This document shows positions 32,670 to 42,438 of a DNA stretch of 64,000 nt, one piece after another. This stretch comes from Paucimonas lemoignei (GTDB lineage Bacteria; Pseudomonadota; Gammaproteobacteria; Burkholderiales; Burkholderiaceae_D). Numbering within the stretch: position 1 is the first letter of the stretch; every line of letters starts with the position of its first letter. The translations under genes were made by a program, and so were the position numbers. The stretch is taken from the NCBI RefSeq assembly GCF_004342585.1, contig NZ_SLZQ01000001.1:310001-374000 (forward strand), given 5' to 3'. The notes beneath the pieces were generated by a model. It was given only the letters and a program-made list of their open reading frames with translations. It searched no databases and was not told where the DNA came from.

Positions 32670-33851
32670 TTACCGGCTTTCCTCTGACACAATGGCGCGG
32701 TCCAATTCCGCCAGAATCCTGTGCGCGGCTTTTACGCGCGCGGCGACGGGATAGTTTTTATTGGCCAGCATAACGATGCCAATGCGCCGGGCAGGAATAA
32801 ATGCCACGTAGGCGCCGAATCCATTCGTCGAGCCGGTTTTATTGAACAGCATGTCCTGTCGCGAAGTCCGAGGTGCAACGAGCCGGGTTACCGGTGCCGC
32901 TTCATATGTCATTCGCGGGGAATTACCATCGAGAAGACGCCGGAGCGAAGTCGGATAGGTGTACATTTCCCATCCCAGTCCCTGTCGCATGTCGCCGGTA
33001 TCGAAATATGCGCTCTGCGTTGCGGCCACCGCCTCGCTGAAATCCTTGTCCAGCGCCTTGCTATCGATCTGGGCTTCGGCAAACCGGATCAAATCGGCGG
33101 CGGACGTTTTCACGCCGTACGCTTCGGAATCCAGGACGCCCGGACTTACCCGGATCGCCTTGCCATCCCCGGCGTAGCCCCAGGCATAATCATTCATGCG
33201 CTCATTCGGAATCCTGAGATAAGTATTGCGTAGGCCGAATGCGGGAAACACCGTTTTTTCCATCAGGGTGTCAAACGGCTGGCCGATGCTTTTCGCCGCC
33301 AGGTGGCCGCACAGGCCGATACTGGGATTCGAATACAGGCGGCGGGAGCCGGGAGGGAATTCAGGGCGCCATGCCTTGAAATACGAAATCATCGTCGCCG
33401 AATTCGTGACCGACGCCGGGAACTGCAAGGGCAGGCCGCCCGCGGTGAACGTGCATAGTTCAAGCAGGCTGATTGCGTCGAAACTGCTGCCGGACAGTTC
33501 ATCCAGATAACGACCGGCGCTATCCGCGAGAGATAGATTGCCGCGCGCATGCGCATATGCGACGAGCGTTGCGGTAAACACCTTGCTGACCGAGCCAATC
33601 TCGAAAAGCGTGTTTTTGGTGACCTTGGTTCCTGTCTCTTTCGAGGCTACGCCATATTGAAAGAATTGGCGCTTTCCTCCAAAAGTGATGGCAACGGCCA
33701 TTCCCGGCACGTCGTTCTCCGCCATCACCGAATGGATAGTTGTATTGACAACTTTCTCGATAGCCGGGCGCTCAGCGGTCTTGCCGGCGAACGCATTCGC
33801 TGCAAGTAGCGCGACAGCAGTGGCGATGAGGCGATTAAGGCGCGATGGCAT
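32670..33851 (-). CDS. Class C beta-lactamase
   Basis: A 393-residue periplasmic serine hydrolase with a signal peptide (to about residue 22, NAFAG). All three class C motifs are present: S-V-S-K at 87-90 with the nucleophile Ser87, Y-S-N at 173-175, and K-T-G at 338-340. Length fits AmpC enzymes, which hydrolyse cephalosporins and penicillins. It starts inside the last codons of the CNNM transporter gene (17-base overlap) and has no ribosome-binding site of its own, so translation is probably coupled. No ampR-like gene is adjacent. The resistance spectrum cannot be read from sequence. Confidence 0.88.
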   Translation of the reverse strand: MPSRLNRLIATAVALLAANAFAGKTAERPAIEKVVNTTIHSVMAENDVPGMAVAITFGGKRQFFQYGVASKETGTKVTKNTLFEIGSVSKVFTATLVAYAHARGNLSLADSAGRYLDELSGSSFDAISLLELCTFTAGGLPLQFPASVTNSATMISYFKAWRPEFPPGSRRLYSNPSIGLCGHLAAKSIGQPFDTLMEKTVFPAFGLRNTYLRIPNERMNDYAWGYAGDGKAIRVSPGVLDSEAYGVKTSAADLIRFAEAQIDSKALDKDFSEAVAATQSAYFDTGDMRQGLGWEMYTYPTSLRRLLDGNSPRMTYEAAPVTRLVAPRTSRQDMLFNKTGSTNGFGAYVAFIPARRIGIVMLANKNYPVAARVKAAHRILAELDRAIVSEESR

Positions 33852-35136
33852 CGACGCGTTTCACCAGCAACTGGTCAATACGGTAGTGATCCACGTCGAC
33901 CACTTCGAAGCGCATGCCGGCATATTCGACGCTGTCGGTCGGCTTGGGCACTTTGCGCAGCATGTACATCATGAAACCGGCGGCGGTTTCATAATTTTCC
34001 TCTTCAGGCAGCGATCCCAGGTCGAGCATGCGCTTCATGTCGGCCACCGGCGTGCTGCCGTCGACCAGCCACGAGCCGTCATTGCGCTGCAGGATCTGGT
34101 TATTGACTTCAATCGCGCTTCCCCAGTTGCCCATTACGGTCAGCATGATATCGCTGAGGGTAATCACGCCGACGACGAGCGCATATTCATTGATCACTAC
34201 CGCGAAGGTTTCCTTTGTCGCGCGGAAGCGGTCGAGCAGCTCCGACAGGGTCAGCGAATCCGGAATGATCAGGACGGTACGGATGCTGGATTCATTCAGC
34301 TGGAACACCGACTGCTTGTTCAGGAGTCGCACCAGGATGTCTCTCGTATCGACATAGCCGATGACCCGGTCGATCACGCCGTCGCACACCGGGAACTTGG
34401 ATAAAGGATACGAGGCGATCTTCTGGCGAATGCCTTCTTCGCTTTCGTTCAGGTTGAAGAAGACGACGTTATCCCGCATGGTCATCGTCGAGGTGACGGA
34501 GCGGGATTCCAGTTCGAAGACGTTCTCGATGAAATGCTGCTCCTGTTTCTGCAGCACGCCGGCCTGCGCGCCGGCTTCGACGACCGCTGATATTTCATCG
34601 AAGGTAATCCGGTCTTCCCGCGTCGTCTCGATACGAAACAGCCGGAACAGGAGGTTTGCCACCAGGTTGAGCGCCCAGGACAGCGGCCGGCAGATGCGGA
34701 TGATGAAAAGTACGGGATGAATCACGGCGACCGCGATGCGTTCCGGCGCGATCATCGCCAGGCGTTTCGGCATCAGGTCGGAAAACAGGATGAACAGCGT
34801 GGTGACGAACACAAAGGAAAGCGCGAAAGCGATGTTTTCGGCGCCTGGGCCATCGTACACCGCCGATAGCCATTCCATGAAAAAAGGACGCAGCGCGCCT
34901 TCGCCCAGAATGCCGCCCAGGATAGCGATCGCGTTGAGTCCGATCTGTGACGTGGCAAAGAAGTCGGCGGATTGCGTCTGCAGGGCCATGACCTTCAGGG
35001 CGCGCTCGTCGCCGGCTTCGGCCAGCAGTTTAAGTTTGATCTTGCGGGCGCCGGCTAACGATATTTCGGTCAGGGAAAGAAAGCCGGCAGCAAGCACCAG
35101 TACCGCCAATAGGGAGAGATGTTGGAACAAGCTCAC
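33835..35136 (-). CDS. CNNM/CorC-type membrane protein (hemolysin family)
   Basis: A 433-residue protein from the GTG at 35136 (AGGTG upstream); an ATG at 35190 would add 18 residues. Residues 1-200 are the DUF21 membrane domain (GFLSLTEISLAGARKIKLKL), followed by a CBS pair (about 215-330) and a C-terminal CorC/HlyC domain (about 345-425). The family is linked to magnesium or cobalt export. The beta-lactamase gene overlaps its end. Confidence 0.88.
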   Translation of the reverse strand: MSLFQHLSLLAVLVLAAGFLSLTEISLAGARKIKLKLLAEAGDERALKVMALQTQSADFFATSQIGLNAIAILGGILGEGALRPFFMEWLSAVYDGPGAENIAFALSFVFVTTLFILFSDLMPKRLAMIAPERIAVAVIHPVLFIIRICRPLSWALNLVANLLFRLFRIETTREDRITFDEISAVVEAGAQAGVLQKQEQHFIENVFELESRSVTSTMTMRDNVVFFNLNESEEGIRQKIASYPLSKFPVCDGVIDRVIGYVDTRDILVRLLNKQSVFQLNESSIRTVLIIPDSLTLSELLDRFRATKETFAVVINEYALVVGVITLSDIMLTVMGNWGSAIEVNNQILQRNDGSWLVDGSTPVADMKRMLDLGSLPEEENYETAAGFMMYMLRKVPKPTDSVEYAGMRFEVVDVDHYRIDQLLVKRVDAIAP

Positions 35137-35452
35137 AAGGCACCTGATACAGTAATTTGGGTCATTTGAATTGACCTGGAACCGCGTCATCCTGATTCAC
35201 CGCACAGAAGCTTGGCAGTCTTGCCGAAAGAATCTTGAAGAATGGATAACGCGCCTATTACTTTAACATATGGCAAGTGTTTGAGTCGGTGGGCCAGGTC
35301 GAGCGCTATGTTTTATATGACAAATTTCCCCATGGTTTTATACCCATGTCTGCTTGCAGCTTCCCCATGCGAGCAGGCTTTGGCGCCAACCGTATGATTA
35401 CGCCATCTGCTTCGGATGCAAATAGTTCGCATCCGAAGTAAAATGGCCGGTG
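35137..35452. other. Divergent intergenic region, CNNM / marR
   Basis: About 315 bases holding the promoters of two divergent genes. A long inverted repeat at 35410-35438 lies next to marR. No gene is visible. Confidence 0.5.
35410..35438. promoter_or_regulatory. Inverted repeat, likely MarR operator
   Basis: Two perfect 10-base arms, CTTCGGATGC and GCATCCGAAG, separated by 9 bases, ending 14 bases before the marR start. MarR-family regulators commonly autoregulate through such repeats overlapping their promoter. Confidence 0.7.
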
Positions 35453-35920
35453 ATGGAAACCTATGACCAAACACTAATGGCGCTGACTATGGCGTTGACG
35501 CAAGTTTCGCGCTCCTATAAATCTGCAGCCGACAAGTTCGCGGCCGGCTACGAGTTGTCGCAGGCAACCGTGTGGCCGGTCATCATGATTGCCCGCCTTG
35601 GCGGTTGCGTGCGGCCCGGGCAGCTGGCTGATGCGCTGGGACTGGAGCCCTCGTCGATTGTGCGTTTGATCGACCACCTGGTTGACGCCGGCCTGGTCAA
35701 GCGCAGCGAAGACGCCAGCGATCGCCGCGCCAGAGCCCTCAGGCTGACTAGCGAAGGCAAGCGCCGGGCTGTGCAGCTGGAAAAAGCATTGGTCATCTTT
35801 CGACGTGAATTATTCCAGGGGATGCCGGAGTCGGACGTCAAGGCCTGTCTCAGGGTTCTGCATTCGCTGGGCGCGGCAGTTGATGGTTATGAGGCTAGAG
35901 CGAACGCCAAAGGCGCATAA
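35453..35920 (+). CDS. MarR-family transcriptional regulator
   Basis: A 155-residue regulator with a winged helix: RPGQLADALGLEPSSIVRLI (helix 3-4), DHLVDAGLVKRSEDASDRRA (wing) and RALRLTSEGKR. The ATG at 35453 is used. It lies 3 bases before the FUSC gene and heads the efflux operon. Repression relieved by a small phenolic or drug-like ligand is expected from the family. Confidence 0.92.
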   Translation: METYDQTLMALTMALTQVSRSYKSAADKFAAGYELSQATVWPVIMIARLGGCVRPGQLADALGLEPSSIVRLIDHLVDAGLVKRSEDASDRRARALRLTSEGKRRAVQLEKALVIFRRELFQGMPESDVKACLRVLHSLGAAVDGYEARANAKGA

Positions 35921-35923
35921 CCT

Positions 35924-37966
35924 ATGAGCTGGCCCAACCGGAATGAGCTGATATATTCGCTGAAATGCTTTGCCGCGGCGATGCTCGCGCTGTACATCGC
36001 CTTGCGCATCGGCTTGGCGAGGCCGTTCTGGTCCATGCTGACAGCTTATGTCGTGGCCCACCCGCTGTCAGGCCCGGTGCGTTCGAAGGCGGTCTATCGC
36101 GTTGCCGGCACCTTCGTCGGCTCATCGATGACCATCGTCATGGTGCCGCTCCTGGCGAATGCGCCCGAAATCCTGTCCCTGGCTTTGGCTTTGTGGGTGG
36201 CGGGATGCCTGTATGTTTCTTTGCTGGACCGTACGCCGCGTGCCTATGCGTTCATGCTCGCCGGCTATACAGCTGCGTTGATCGGCTTTCCCGCCGTGAT
36301 TGATCCCGCCACCATCTTCGACGTGGCGCTGGCCCGGGTCGAGGAGATCATGCTCGGCATTCTCTGTGCCACGGTGATTCACAGCCTGTTCTTTCCTCGC
36401 AGTCTAGGCCCGGTGCTTGCGAGGCGGCTTGAGCGAGCCGTCATTGATGCCAGAAAATGGATGCAGGATGCATTGCGGGGCGCATCGCAGGATGGGGAAT
36501 CACGCGACCGCGGCAAGCTGGCGGCGGACATTACCGAGCTGCGCCTGTTGTCTACCCATCTGCCGTTCGATACCTCGCATCTGCGCTGGACGTCGAGTGC
36601 CATCGGCCAGCTGCATGACAGGCTGTCGGCACTGGTGCCCCTGTTGTCGGGGGTTGAAGACCGCGTGCGTGAGTTGCGCAAGATTCATCCCGAGTCGCTG
36701 TCAGGCCCATGGAGCGCGGCACTGGAGCAGGTAGAGCAGTGGGCGCTGCAGGATGCGAGCGATCTGGCAAGCGATGCTTCCCGCGCCGCGGAACTGCGCG
36801 ACACCATCCTTGCGCTCGCGCCGCCAGTCAATGCCGATACGACCTGGGAAGAGGCGATGAAGATCAATCTGGCCGTGCGCCTGGTTGGATTGACATATGC
36901 GTGGCAGGAGTGCCGCCAGTTGCGGCATGAAATCGAAGCCGGGCTGAAGGGACATCCCGTGGCGACGAAGGAAGAGCGCATACGCCTGAGTCCTAGCGTG
37001 TTGCATCGGGATCGCGGCATGGCCTTGCTTTCCGCCGCGGCGGCAGCGATTGCCATCATGGCTTGTTGCGCATTCTGGATCGTTACCGCCTGGCCCCTGG
37101 GTTATGCGGCCGCCATGATGGCCGCCGTGTTTTGCAGTCTCTTTGCGACCCAGGACGATCCCGTGCCCGGAATGAAGCTATTCATGCAATTCACGCTATG
37201 GTCGATTCCGATGTCGGCGCTGTACTTGCTGGTCATCCTTCCAGCCGTACATAACTTCGAATCGTTGTTGCTGGTATTGGCGCCGCTTTATATCGTGCTG
37301 GGCGTGTTGATTGCGCGGCCGAGCACCGGAGGAAAGGCCATGGCCTTCCTGTTTGGCGTGTCCGGGACGCTTAGCATGATGGACACGGGCACGGCGGACT
37401 TGGCATCTTTCCTCAATTTCACAATCGGGCAACTTGCGGGCATTGGTGCCGCCATGTTGTTTACGCGCTTGTTGCGCACGGTGAGCGCAGAACATACGGC
37501 CCGCCGCTTACTGCGTGCCGGGTGGCGCGAGCTTGCCGGCCTTGCGCGTTCGGCGCGCCCGCCGTCCGTGACCGAGGTTTCCGCGCGCATGCTTGATCGC
37601 ATCGCATTGCTCACGCCACGGCTAGCCATGGCGCCTGTCCATGAAAATCTTGTCGCAGTGGATGCGTTGAGGGACTTGCGCGTCGGCCTGAATATGACGC
37701 AGTTGATAACGAGCCCTGAGGAAATCCGCCGGCGGCTGCCGATTTTGCATGTTTTGCTAAATAGCTTGTCCGAACATTTTCGGACCATGCCTGATCGACC
37801 GGCAGCGGCTGAGCCGGGTTTGCTCGATAAGCTGGACGAGGCGCTGCAGGAAACTTGCGCCCTGGCCCAGCGCGACATGGTGGCGGCGCTGGTCGGCATC
37901 CGGCGGGATTTGTTCCCGGACGCCCGGCCATATCAGATGGCATCGGCAGTGGAGAAAGGACTATGA
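35924..37966 (+). CDS. FUSC-family (AaeB-like) aromatic efflux transporter
   Basis: A 680-residue inner membrane protein with two membrane blocks (about residues 15-150 and 365-510) separated by a large cytoplasmic helical region, the layout of FUSC/AaeB proteins that export aromatic acids such as p-hydroxybenzoate or fusaric acid. Conserved FWSMLTAYVVAHPLSGPVRS marks the first block. It is followed with an ATGA overlap by a DUF1656 gene, then the membrane fusion protein and outer membrane factor. Confidence 0.92.
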   Translation: MSWPNRNELIYSLKCFAAAMLALYIALRIGLARPFWSMLTAYVVAHPLSGPVRSKAVYRVAGTFVGSSMTIVMVPLLANAPEILSLALALWVAGCLYVSLLDRTPRAYAFMLAGYTAALIGFPAVIDPATIFDVALARVEEIMLGILCATVIHSLFFPRSLGPVLARRLERAVIDARKWMQDALRGASQDGESRDRGKLAADITELRLLSTHLPFDTSHLRWTSSAIGQLHDRLSALVPLLSGVEDRVRELRKIHPESLSGPWSAALEQVEQWALQDASDLASDASRAAELRDTILALAPPVNADTTWEEAMKINLAVRLVGLTYAWQECRQLRHEIEAGLKGHPVATKEERIRLSPSVLHRDRGMALLSAAAAAIAIMACCAFWIVTAWPLGYAAAMMAAVFCSLFATQDDPVPGMKLFMQFTLWSIPMSALYLLVILPAVHNFESLLLVLAPLYIVLGVLIARPSTGGKAMAFLFGVSGTLSMMDTGTADLASFLNFTIGQLAGIGAAMLFTRLLRTVSAEHTARRLLRAGWRELAGLARSARPPSVTEVSARMLDRIALLTPRLAMAPVHENLVAVDALRDLRVGLNMTQLITSPEEIRRRLPILHVLLNSLSEHFRTMPDRPAAAEPGLLDKLDEALQETCALAQRDMVAALVGIRRDLFPDARPYQMASAVEKGL

Positions 37967-38172
37967 GCGGCGAGTTTAACCTGTATGGCTTGTACGTGCC
38001 CTGGCTGTTGGTGCAATCGCTGCTGGCCCTGGCGCTTTCCCGAGGCATGTCGTGGGTTCTGGCGCGTCTCGGCTTTTACCGCCTGGTCTGGCACCCGGCA
38101 CTGTTCGATGCGGCGCTGTTCGTTCTTATTCTGGGCGCGCTGGTATTTCTTTCTTCGACCGGATTTTATTAA
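37963..38172 (+). CDS. DUF1656 (AaeX-like) small membrane protein
   Basis: A 69-residue protein with two hydrophobic helices (VPWLLVQSLLALALSRGMSW and PALFDAALFVLILGALVFLS). DUF1656 proteins accompany FUSC/AaeB efflux systems. The ATG overlaps the FUSC stop codon and GGAGAAAGGA lies upstream. Confidence 0.9.
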   Translation: MSGEFNLYGLYVPWLLVQSLLALALSRGMSWVLARLGFYRLVWHPALFDAALFVLILGALVFLSSTGFY

Positions 38173-39087
38173 ATGGCGAGCAAATTTTCTCTAGCGGCGA
38201 TCGGCCGAATTTCGGTAACTCTGTTACTAGTGGCAGCAGCAATTCTGGTGGGCCAGCGCCTCTGGCGCCACTATGAGGTCGAACCGTGGACACGTGACGG
38301 AAGGGTAAAAGCCTATGTCATCCAGATCGCGCCGGACGTGACCGGTCCGGTTGTTGCCGTGCACGTGCACGACAACCAGCAAGTCAAAGCGGGCGATGTC
38401 CTGTTTGAAATCGACCGCGCGCGTTTCGAACTGGCGCTGCGGCAGGCGGAGGCCTCGGTACAGGGCGCGCGCGCCACCCTGGCGCAAGCCCAGCGTGAAG
38501 CCCGCCGAAACGCTCAATTGCGCGACCTGGTAGCGCAGGAAGTGCGCGAGCAGGGACTGGCGAAAGTGGATCAGGCGCAGGCGCAGCTTTCCCAGTCGCT
38601 GGTCAACCTCGAGACGGCCAAGCTGAATCTGGCGCGTACGCGCGTCGTCACGCCGGTTAATGGCATTGTCACCAATCTCGATTTGCGGCAGGGCGCCTAT
38701 GTCACGGCCTCTCGTCCGGTGCTGGCGCTGATTGACAGCGATTCATTCTACGTAGAAGGATATTTCGAGGAAACGAAGCTGCCGGCGATTCATGTCGGTG
38801 ACCGCGTATCTGTGTCGCTGATGGGGCAAAATGACGATCTTTCCGGGCATGTCGACAGTTTTGCGGAAGGCATCGTCGATCGTGACCGCAGCACGGGGAG
38901 CAATCTGCTGCCGAACGTGAACCCGACGTTCAACTGGGTACGGCTGGCGCAGCGGATTCCCGTGCGGATTGCCATCGACCGCATTCCGCCGGGCGTGCGC
39001 CTGGTGGCAGGGCAGACTGCTACCGTCAAGGTGCTCGCAGGCAGCAAGGAATCCCGACAGGCGCCGAAGGATGACGCGAAATCATGA
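38173..39087 (+). CDS. HlyD-family membrane fusion protein (AaeA-like)
   Basis: A 304-residue periplasmic adaptor with an N-terminal membrane anchor (ISVTLLLVAAAILVGQRLW), a biotinyl-lipoyl motif (IAPDVTGPVVAVHVHDNQQV), an alpha-helical hairpin (about 90-155) and beta-barrel domains. It begins directly after the DUF1656 stop. It should bridge the FUSC pump and the NodT-type outer membrane factor. Confidence 0.93.
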   Translation: MASKFSLAAIGRISVTLLLVAAAILVGQRLWRHYEVEPWTRDGRVKAYVIQIAPDVTGPVVAVHVHDNQQVKAGDVLFEIDRARFELALRQAEASVQGARATLAQAQREARRNAQLRDLVAQEVREQGLAKVDQAQAQLSQSLVNLETAKLNLARTRVVTPVNGIVTNLDLRQGAYVTASRPVLALIDSDSFYVEGYFEETKLPAIHVGDRVSVSLMGQNDDLSGHVDSFAEGIVDRDRSTGSNLLPNVNPTFNWVRLAQRIPVRIAIDRIPPGVRLVAGQTATVKVLAGSKESRQAPKDDAKS

Positions 39088-40547
39088 GGAAACCCTTCAT
39101 CTTGCGATGGCTTGTCTGGCGCACGCTGTGCGCTGTGGTTCTGTGTGCCGCCGCGACTGCCTGCACCGTGGTCGGCCCGAACTATCATGTTCCGGAAAAT
39201 GCAGCCATCCATCGGAACGCCGCAGCCGCCGGATTTGATGCCGGCAAGGAGACATCCTTCTCGGCGAATCCTTTGCCGCCAAAATGGTGGCAGCTATATC
39301 GCGATCCGAAGCTCGACAGCTTGATCGAGAAAGCCTTCGCCGCCAATACCGACTTGCGCATCGCCGCCGCCAATCTGGCGCGCGCGCATGCAGCACTTGA
39401 GGAAGTGGCCGACGCGCGCAATCCTGTCATCACCGCCAACGCCGGACCGAATTATGGCCGCGAGTCCGGGGCAGCCCTTGGTTCGCCCGTGCCTTTGCCC
39501 AATCAGGGAGGATACGATGTTGGCGCACGGGTGTCTTACCAGGTCGACTTGTTCGGCAAGATCGCCAGGGCGGTCGAGGCTGCGCGTGCCGACGAGCAGG
39601 CGGCGCAGGCTGGCCGTGATCTGGCGCACGTGACGGTGGCAGCCGATACTGCCCGCGCGTATGCCGATGTCTGCTCGACCAATCGGCAAATGAGCGTGGC
39701 CCAGCGATCCATCGATTTGCAGAGCAAGTTTGTCGGGCTGACGGAAAAAAGCGTGCGAGCCGGGCGCGGCAGCCCGCTTGACGTCAGCCGGGCACGCGCG
39801 CAGCTCGAGCAGTTGCGCGCCGCCTTGCCGCCGCTACAGTCGCAGCATCGGGTCGCGCTTTACCGGCTTGCGGTGCTGACCGGCGAGGTGCCGGGCACGA
39901 TCGGCAGGGATATTGCCGAATGCCGGACTCCGCCGCGCCTGAATACGCCAATTCCGGTTGGCGATGGCGCCGCGCTGTTGCGGCGGCGCCCGGACATTCG
40001 GCAGGCCGAGCGCGCGCTCGCCGGCGCGACTGCGCGCATCGGCGTGGCGACGGCCGACCTGTATCCCAGCATCAGCCTTGGCCTTTCCGCCGGCAGCACC
40101 GGCCTGCTATCGCAATTCGGCGCGGCCAATGCATTCCGCTGGAGCCTGGGTTCGCTGATCAGCTGGACTTTGCCAATGACCGGTCCGGCACGCAGCCGCA
40201 TCGCGCAAGCGGAAGCGGGGAGCGAAGCGGCGCTGGCGCGTTTTGATGCGACTGTTCTGAATGCCTTGCGTGAAACCGAAAGCGCGCTGACAGTCTATGC
40301 GCGCGGACTGGATCGCAATGCGCGTCTGAGATCCGCGCGAGACCAGAGCGCGCTTGCTTCGCAACAGGCTCACAAACTATACGACTACGGACGCACCGAC
40401 TTTCTCACGGCGCTCGACGCCGACCGCAGCCTGGCGAATGCGGAAAGCGCGTTGGCGTCGTCGGATGCGCAATTGGTGGCGGACCAGGTCGCACTGTTTC
40501 TTGCGCTGGGTGGGGGCTGGGAATCGGAATCCGGGTTACAAGAGTAA
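39084..40547 (+). CDS. NodT-family outer membrane efflux factor
   Basis: A 487-residue TolC-like lipoprotein. The lipobox-like ATACT at about residues 26-30 follows the signal peptide. Two OEP repeats cover the rest, including GNTDLRIAAANLARA-like and RRRPDIRQAERALAGATARI segments typical of the family. The gene overlaps the adaptor gene by 4 bases and closes the MarR-FUSC operon. Confidence 0.92.
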   Translation: MRKPFILRWLVWRTLCAVVLCAAATACTVVGPNYHVPENAAIHRNAAAAGFDAGKETSFSANPLPPKWWQLYRDPKLDSLIEKAFAANTDLRIAAANLARAHAALEEVADARNPVITANAGPNYGRESGAALGSPVPLPNQGGYDVGARVSYQVDLFGKIARAVEAARADEQAAQAGRDLAHVTVAADTARAYADVCSTNRQMSVAQRSIDLQSKFVGLTEKSVRAGRGSPLDVSRARAQLEQLRAALPPLQSQHRVALYRLAVLTGEVPGTIGRDIAECRTPPRLNTPIPVGDGAALLRRRPDIRQAERALAGATARIGVATADLYPSISLGLSAGSTGLLSQFGAANAFRWSLGSLISWTLPMTGPARSRIAQAEAGSEAALARFDATVLNALRETESALTVYARGLDRNARLRSARDQSALASQQAHKLYDYGRTDFLTALDADRSLANAESALASSDAQLVADQVALFLALGGGWESESGLQE

Positions 40548-40623
40548 TATATTTGCCAACCTCGCGTCCAACCTCGCCAGGGAGGGGATGCCGCGCTAGA
40601 CGGCGAACTCAGGAGTGTTATTG

Positions 40624-42021
40624 ATGAGTCTATTCCGCACCAAGAATATCGATGCCATGCTGGCAGTGGCTAGTGACGATGGCCTGAAAAAGGTGCTCGG
40701 CCCCGTGGACCTGGTGATGATGGGCATCGGCGCCATTGTCGGCACGGGCATTTTCGTGCTGACCGGAACCGGTGCGCTGACAGCCGGCCCGGCACTGACA
40801 GTGTCGTTTCTCATCGCCGCCGTGGCCTGCGGATTTGCGGCGCTGTGCTATGCGGAGTTTGCTTCGACGATCCCGGTGTCGGGGTCCATCTATACCTACA
40901 GTTATGCCGTGCTGGGTGAAATCGTCGCCTGGATCATCGGCTGGGACTTGCTGCTGGAATATGGGCTGGCCACGTCAGCCGTGTCGGTCGGCTGGTCGGG
41001 CTATTTCCAGTCGCTGCTGGCGGGTTTCGGCCTGAACTTGCCGGCCGCGCTTACCGCCGCGCCGGGAGCAGTGCCGGGCGTCGAGACGTTCCTGAACCTT
41101 CCCGCCTTCCTGGTCATGCTGACGATTACCTGGGTGGTGTCGTACGGTGTGCGCGAGTCCGCGCGGGTCACCAATCTGATGGTGATTATCAAGGTCAGCG
41201 TGGTACTGCTGTTTATTGCCGTCGGCGTCTGGCATGTGAAACCGCAAAACTGGCAACCGTTTGCGCCCTTCGGCGCGACAGGCGTGTTCAATGCTGCGGC
41301 ACTGGTGTTCTTTGCCTTCATCGGCTTCGACGCGGTTACGTCCGCTGCGGAAGAAGTGCGCAATCCGCGCCGCGATATGCCAATCGGCATCATCGGCTCG
41401 CTGGCGGTGTGTACGATCCTGTACATGGCAATGGCCGCGATCATGACAGGCATCGTGCCGTTTGCCAAATTCGCCGGCGTGGACCATCCGGTTTCACTGG
41501 CACTGCAGTATGCCGGTGAAACCTGGGTGGCGGGCTTCGTAGACCTCGGGGCGATCGTCGGGATGACGACGGTGATCCTGGTGATGACCTATGGACAGAC
41601 CCGCGTCATCTTCGCGATGTCGCGCGATGGACTGCTGCCCGAACGGCTGTCGTCGGTGCACCCGGTGCATGCCACGCCTTACTTCGCGACCTGGACGGTG
41701 GGTGTCGTGTTCGCATCCATCGCCGCTTTCGTGCCGCTGAATGTGCTGGCCGAGCTCATCAACATCGGCACGCTGGCGGCATTTTCGCTGGTTTCCATTG
41801 CCGTGCTGGTCTTGCGCCGCACGCGCCCGGATCTGCCGCGGGCATTTCGGTGTCCGGGTGGCGCGGTGGTGCCGGCTTTATCGGTCGCATTCTGCGTATT
41901 CCTGATGGCGCATCTGCAGGCGCTGACGTGGATAGCCTTCCTGGTCTGGATGGCGATCGGGCTGACGATCTACTTTCTGTATGCCCGCCGCAATGCTGTT
42001 TTACATAACCATGGCGGTTGA
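40624..42021 (+). CDS. APC-family amino acid permease
   Basis: A 465-residue transporter from the ATG at 40624 with AGGAG 8 bases upstream. It has about 12 membrane helices and the APC signature VMMGIGAIVGTGIFVLTGTG followed by AGPALTVSFLIAAVACGFAA. The YhdG/cationic amino acid transporter subgroup is most similar (DLLLEYGLATSAVSVGWSGY). Substrate not certain. It follows the efflux operon after 76 bases but has its own ribosome-binding site. Confidence 0.9.
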   Translation: MSLFRTKNIDAMLAVASDDGLKKVLGPVDLVMMGIGAIVGTGIFVLTGTGALTAGPALTVSFLIAAVACGFAALCYAEFASTIPVSGSIYTYSYAVLGEIVAWIIGWDLLLEYGLATSAVSVGWSGYFQSLLAGFGLNLPAALTAAPGAVPGVETFLNLPAFLVMLTITWVVSYGVRESARVTNLMVIIKVSVVLLFIAVGVWHVKPQNWQPFAPFGATGVFNAAALVFFAFIGFDAVTSAAEEVRNPRRDMPIGIIGSLAVCTILYMAMAAIMTGIVPFAKFAGVDHPVSLALQYAGETWVAGFVDLGAIVGMTTVILVMTYGQTRVIFAMSRDGLLPERLSSVHPVHATPYFATWTVGVVFASIAAFVPLNVLAELINIGTLAAFSLVSIAVLVLRRTRPDLPRAFRCPGGAVVPALSVAFCVFLMAHLQALTWIAFLVWMAIGLTIYFLYARRNAVLHNHGG

Positions 42022-42071
42022 TGTTGGCGGGAATAGTGCCTGACCAAGCTGTCATCCGGTGAGGGAAGATG

Positions 42072-42356
42072 TCAAGGCCTCGTCAAATCGGCATATTGCG
42101 GATGCTTGCGGACAAAACTGGCGATGAAGCGGCATGCTGGATTTAACTTCATTTGATTTCTCCTGAGATCGTTCAGCGCAAGTCTTGCCAACTCGTTCCC
42201 GTAACCTTTCCCTTTGTACTCATCCAGTACTTCGGTATGGGTAATCGTCATTGTATTGCCCGAAATTTGATAGTGAGCCGTACCGACCAGTTTATCGTTC
42301 GCCAGCAGCTCCAGGCGGTGGGCTACGGTATTGTCTTTCAGTATGGTGCCTTCCAT
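42072..42356 (-). CDS. YjdJ-type small GNAT acetyltransferase
   Basis: A 94-residue protein of the short GNAT group (COG2388): TITHTEVLDEYKGKGYGNEL, then ARLALNDLRRNQMKLNPACR and FVRKHPQYADL. These match the acetyl-CoA binding loop and the conserved C-terminal CxF-x3-HPxY motif. GGAG precedes the ATG. Substrate unknown. Confidence 0.9.
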   Translation of the reverse strand: MEGTILKDNTVAHRLELLANDKLVGTAHYQISGNTMTITHTEVLDEYKGKGYGNELARLALNDLRRNQMKLNPACRFIASFVRKHPQYADLTRP

Positions 42357-42438
42357 GGTTCTCCAATGGGTGTTTCAGGTGGATGCAGTCGATCAGGAAA
42401 TGTGACCAAATGCGTCTGAAGCTGGCTACTCGTACACG

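Noticed and set aside
32224-32754. Plus-strand frame across the gap between the secreted protein and beta-lactamase genes
   Set aside because: It runs antisense into both genes and shows no conserved sequence.
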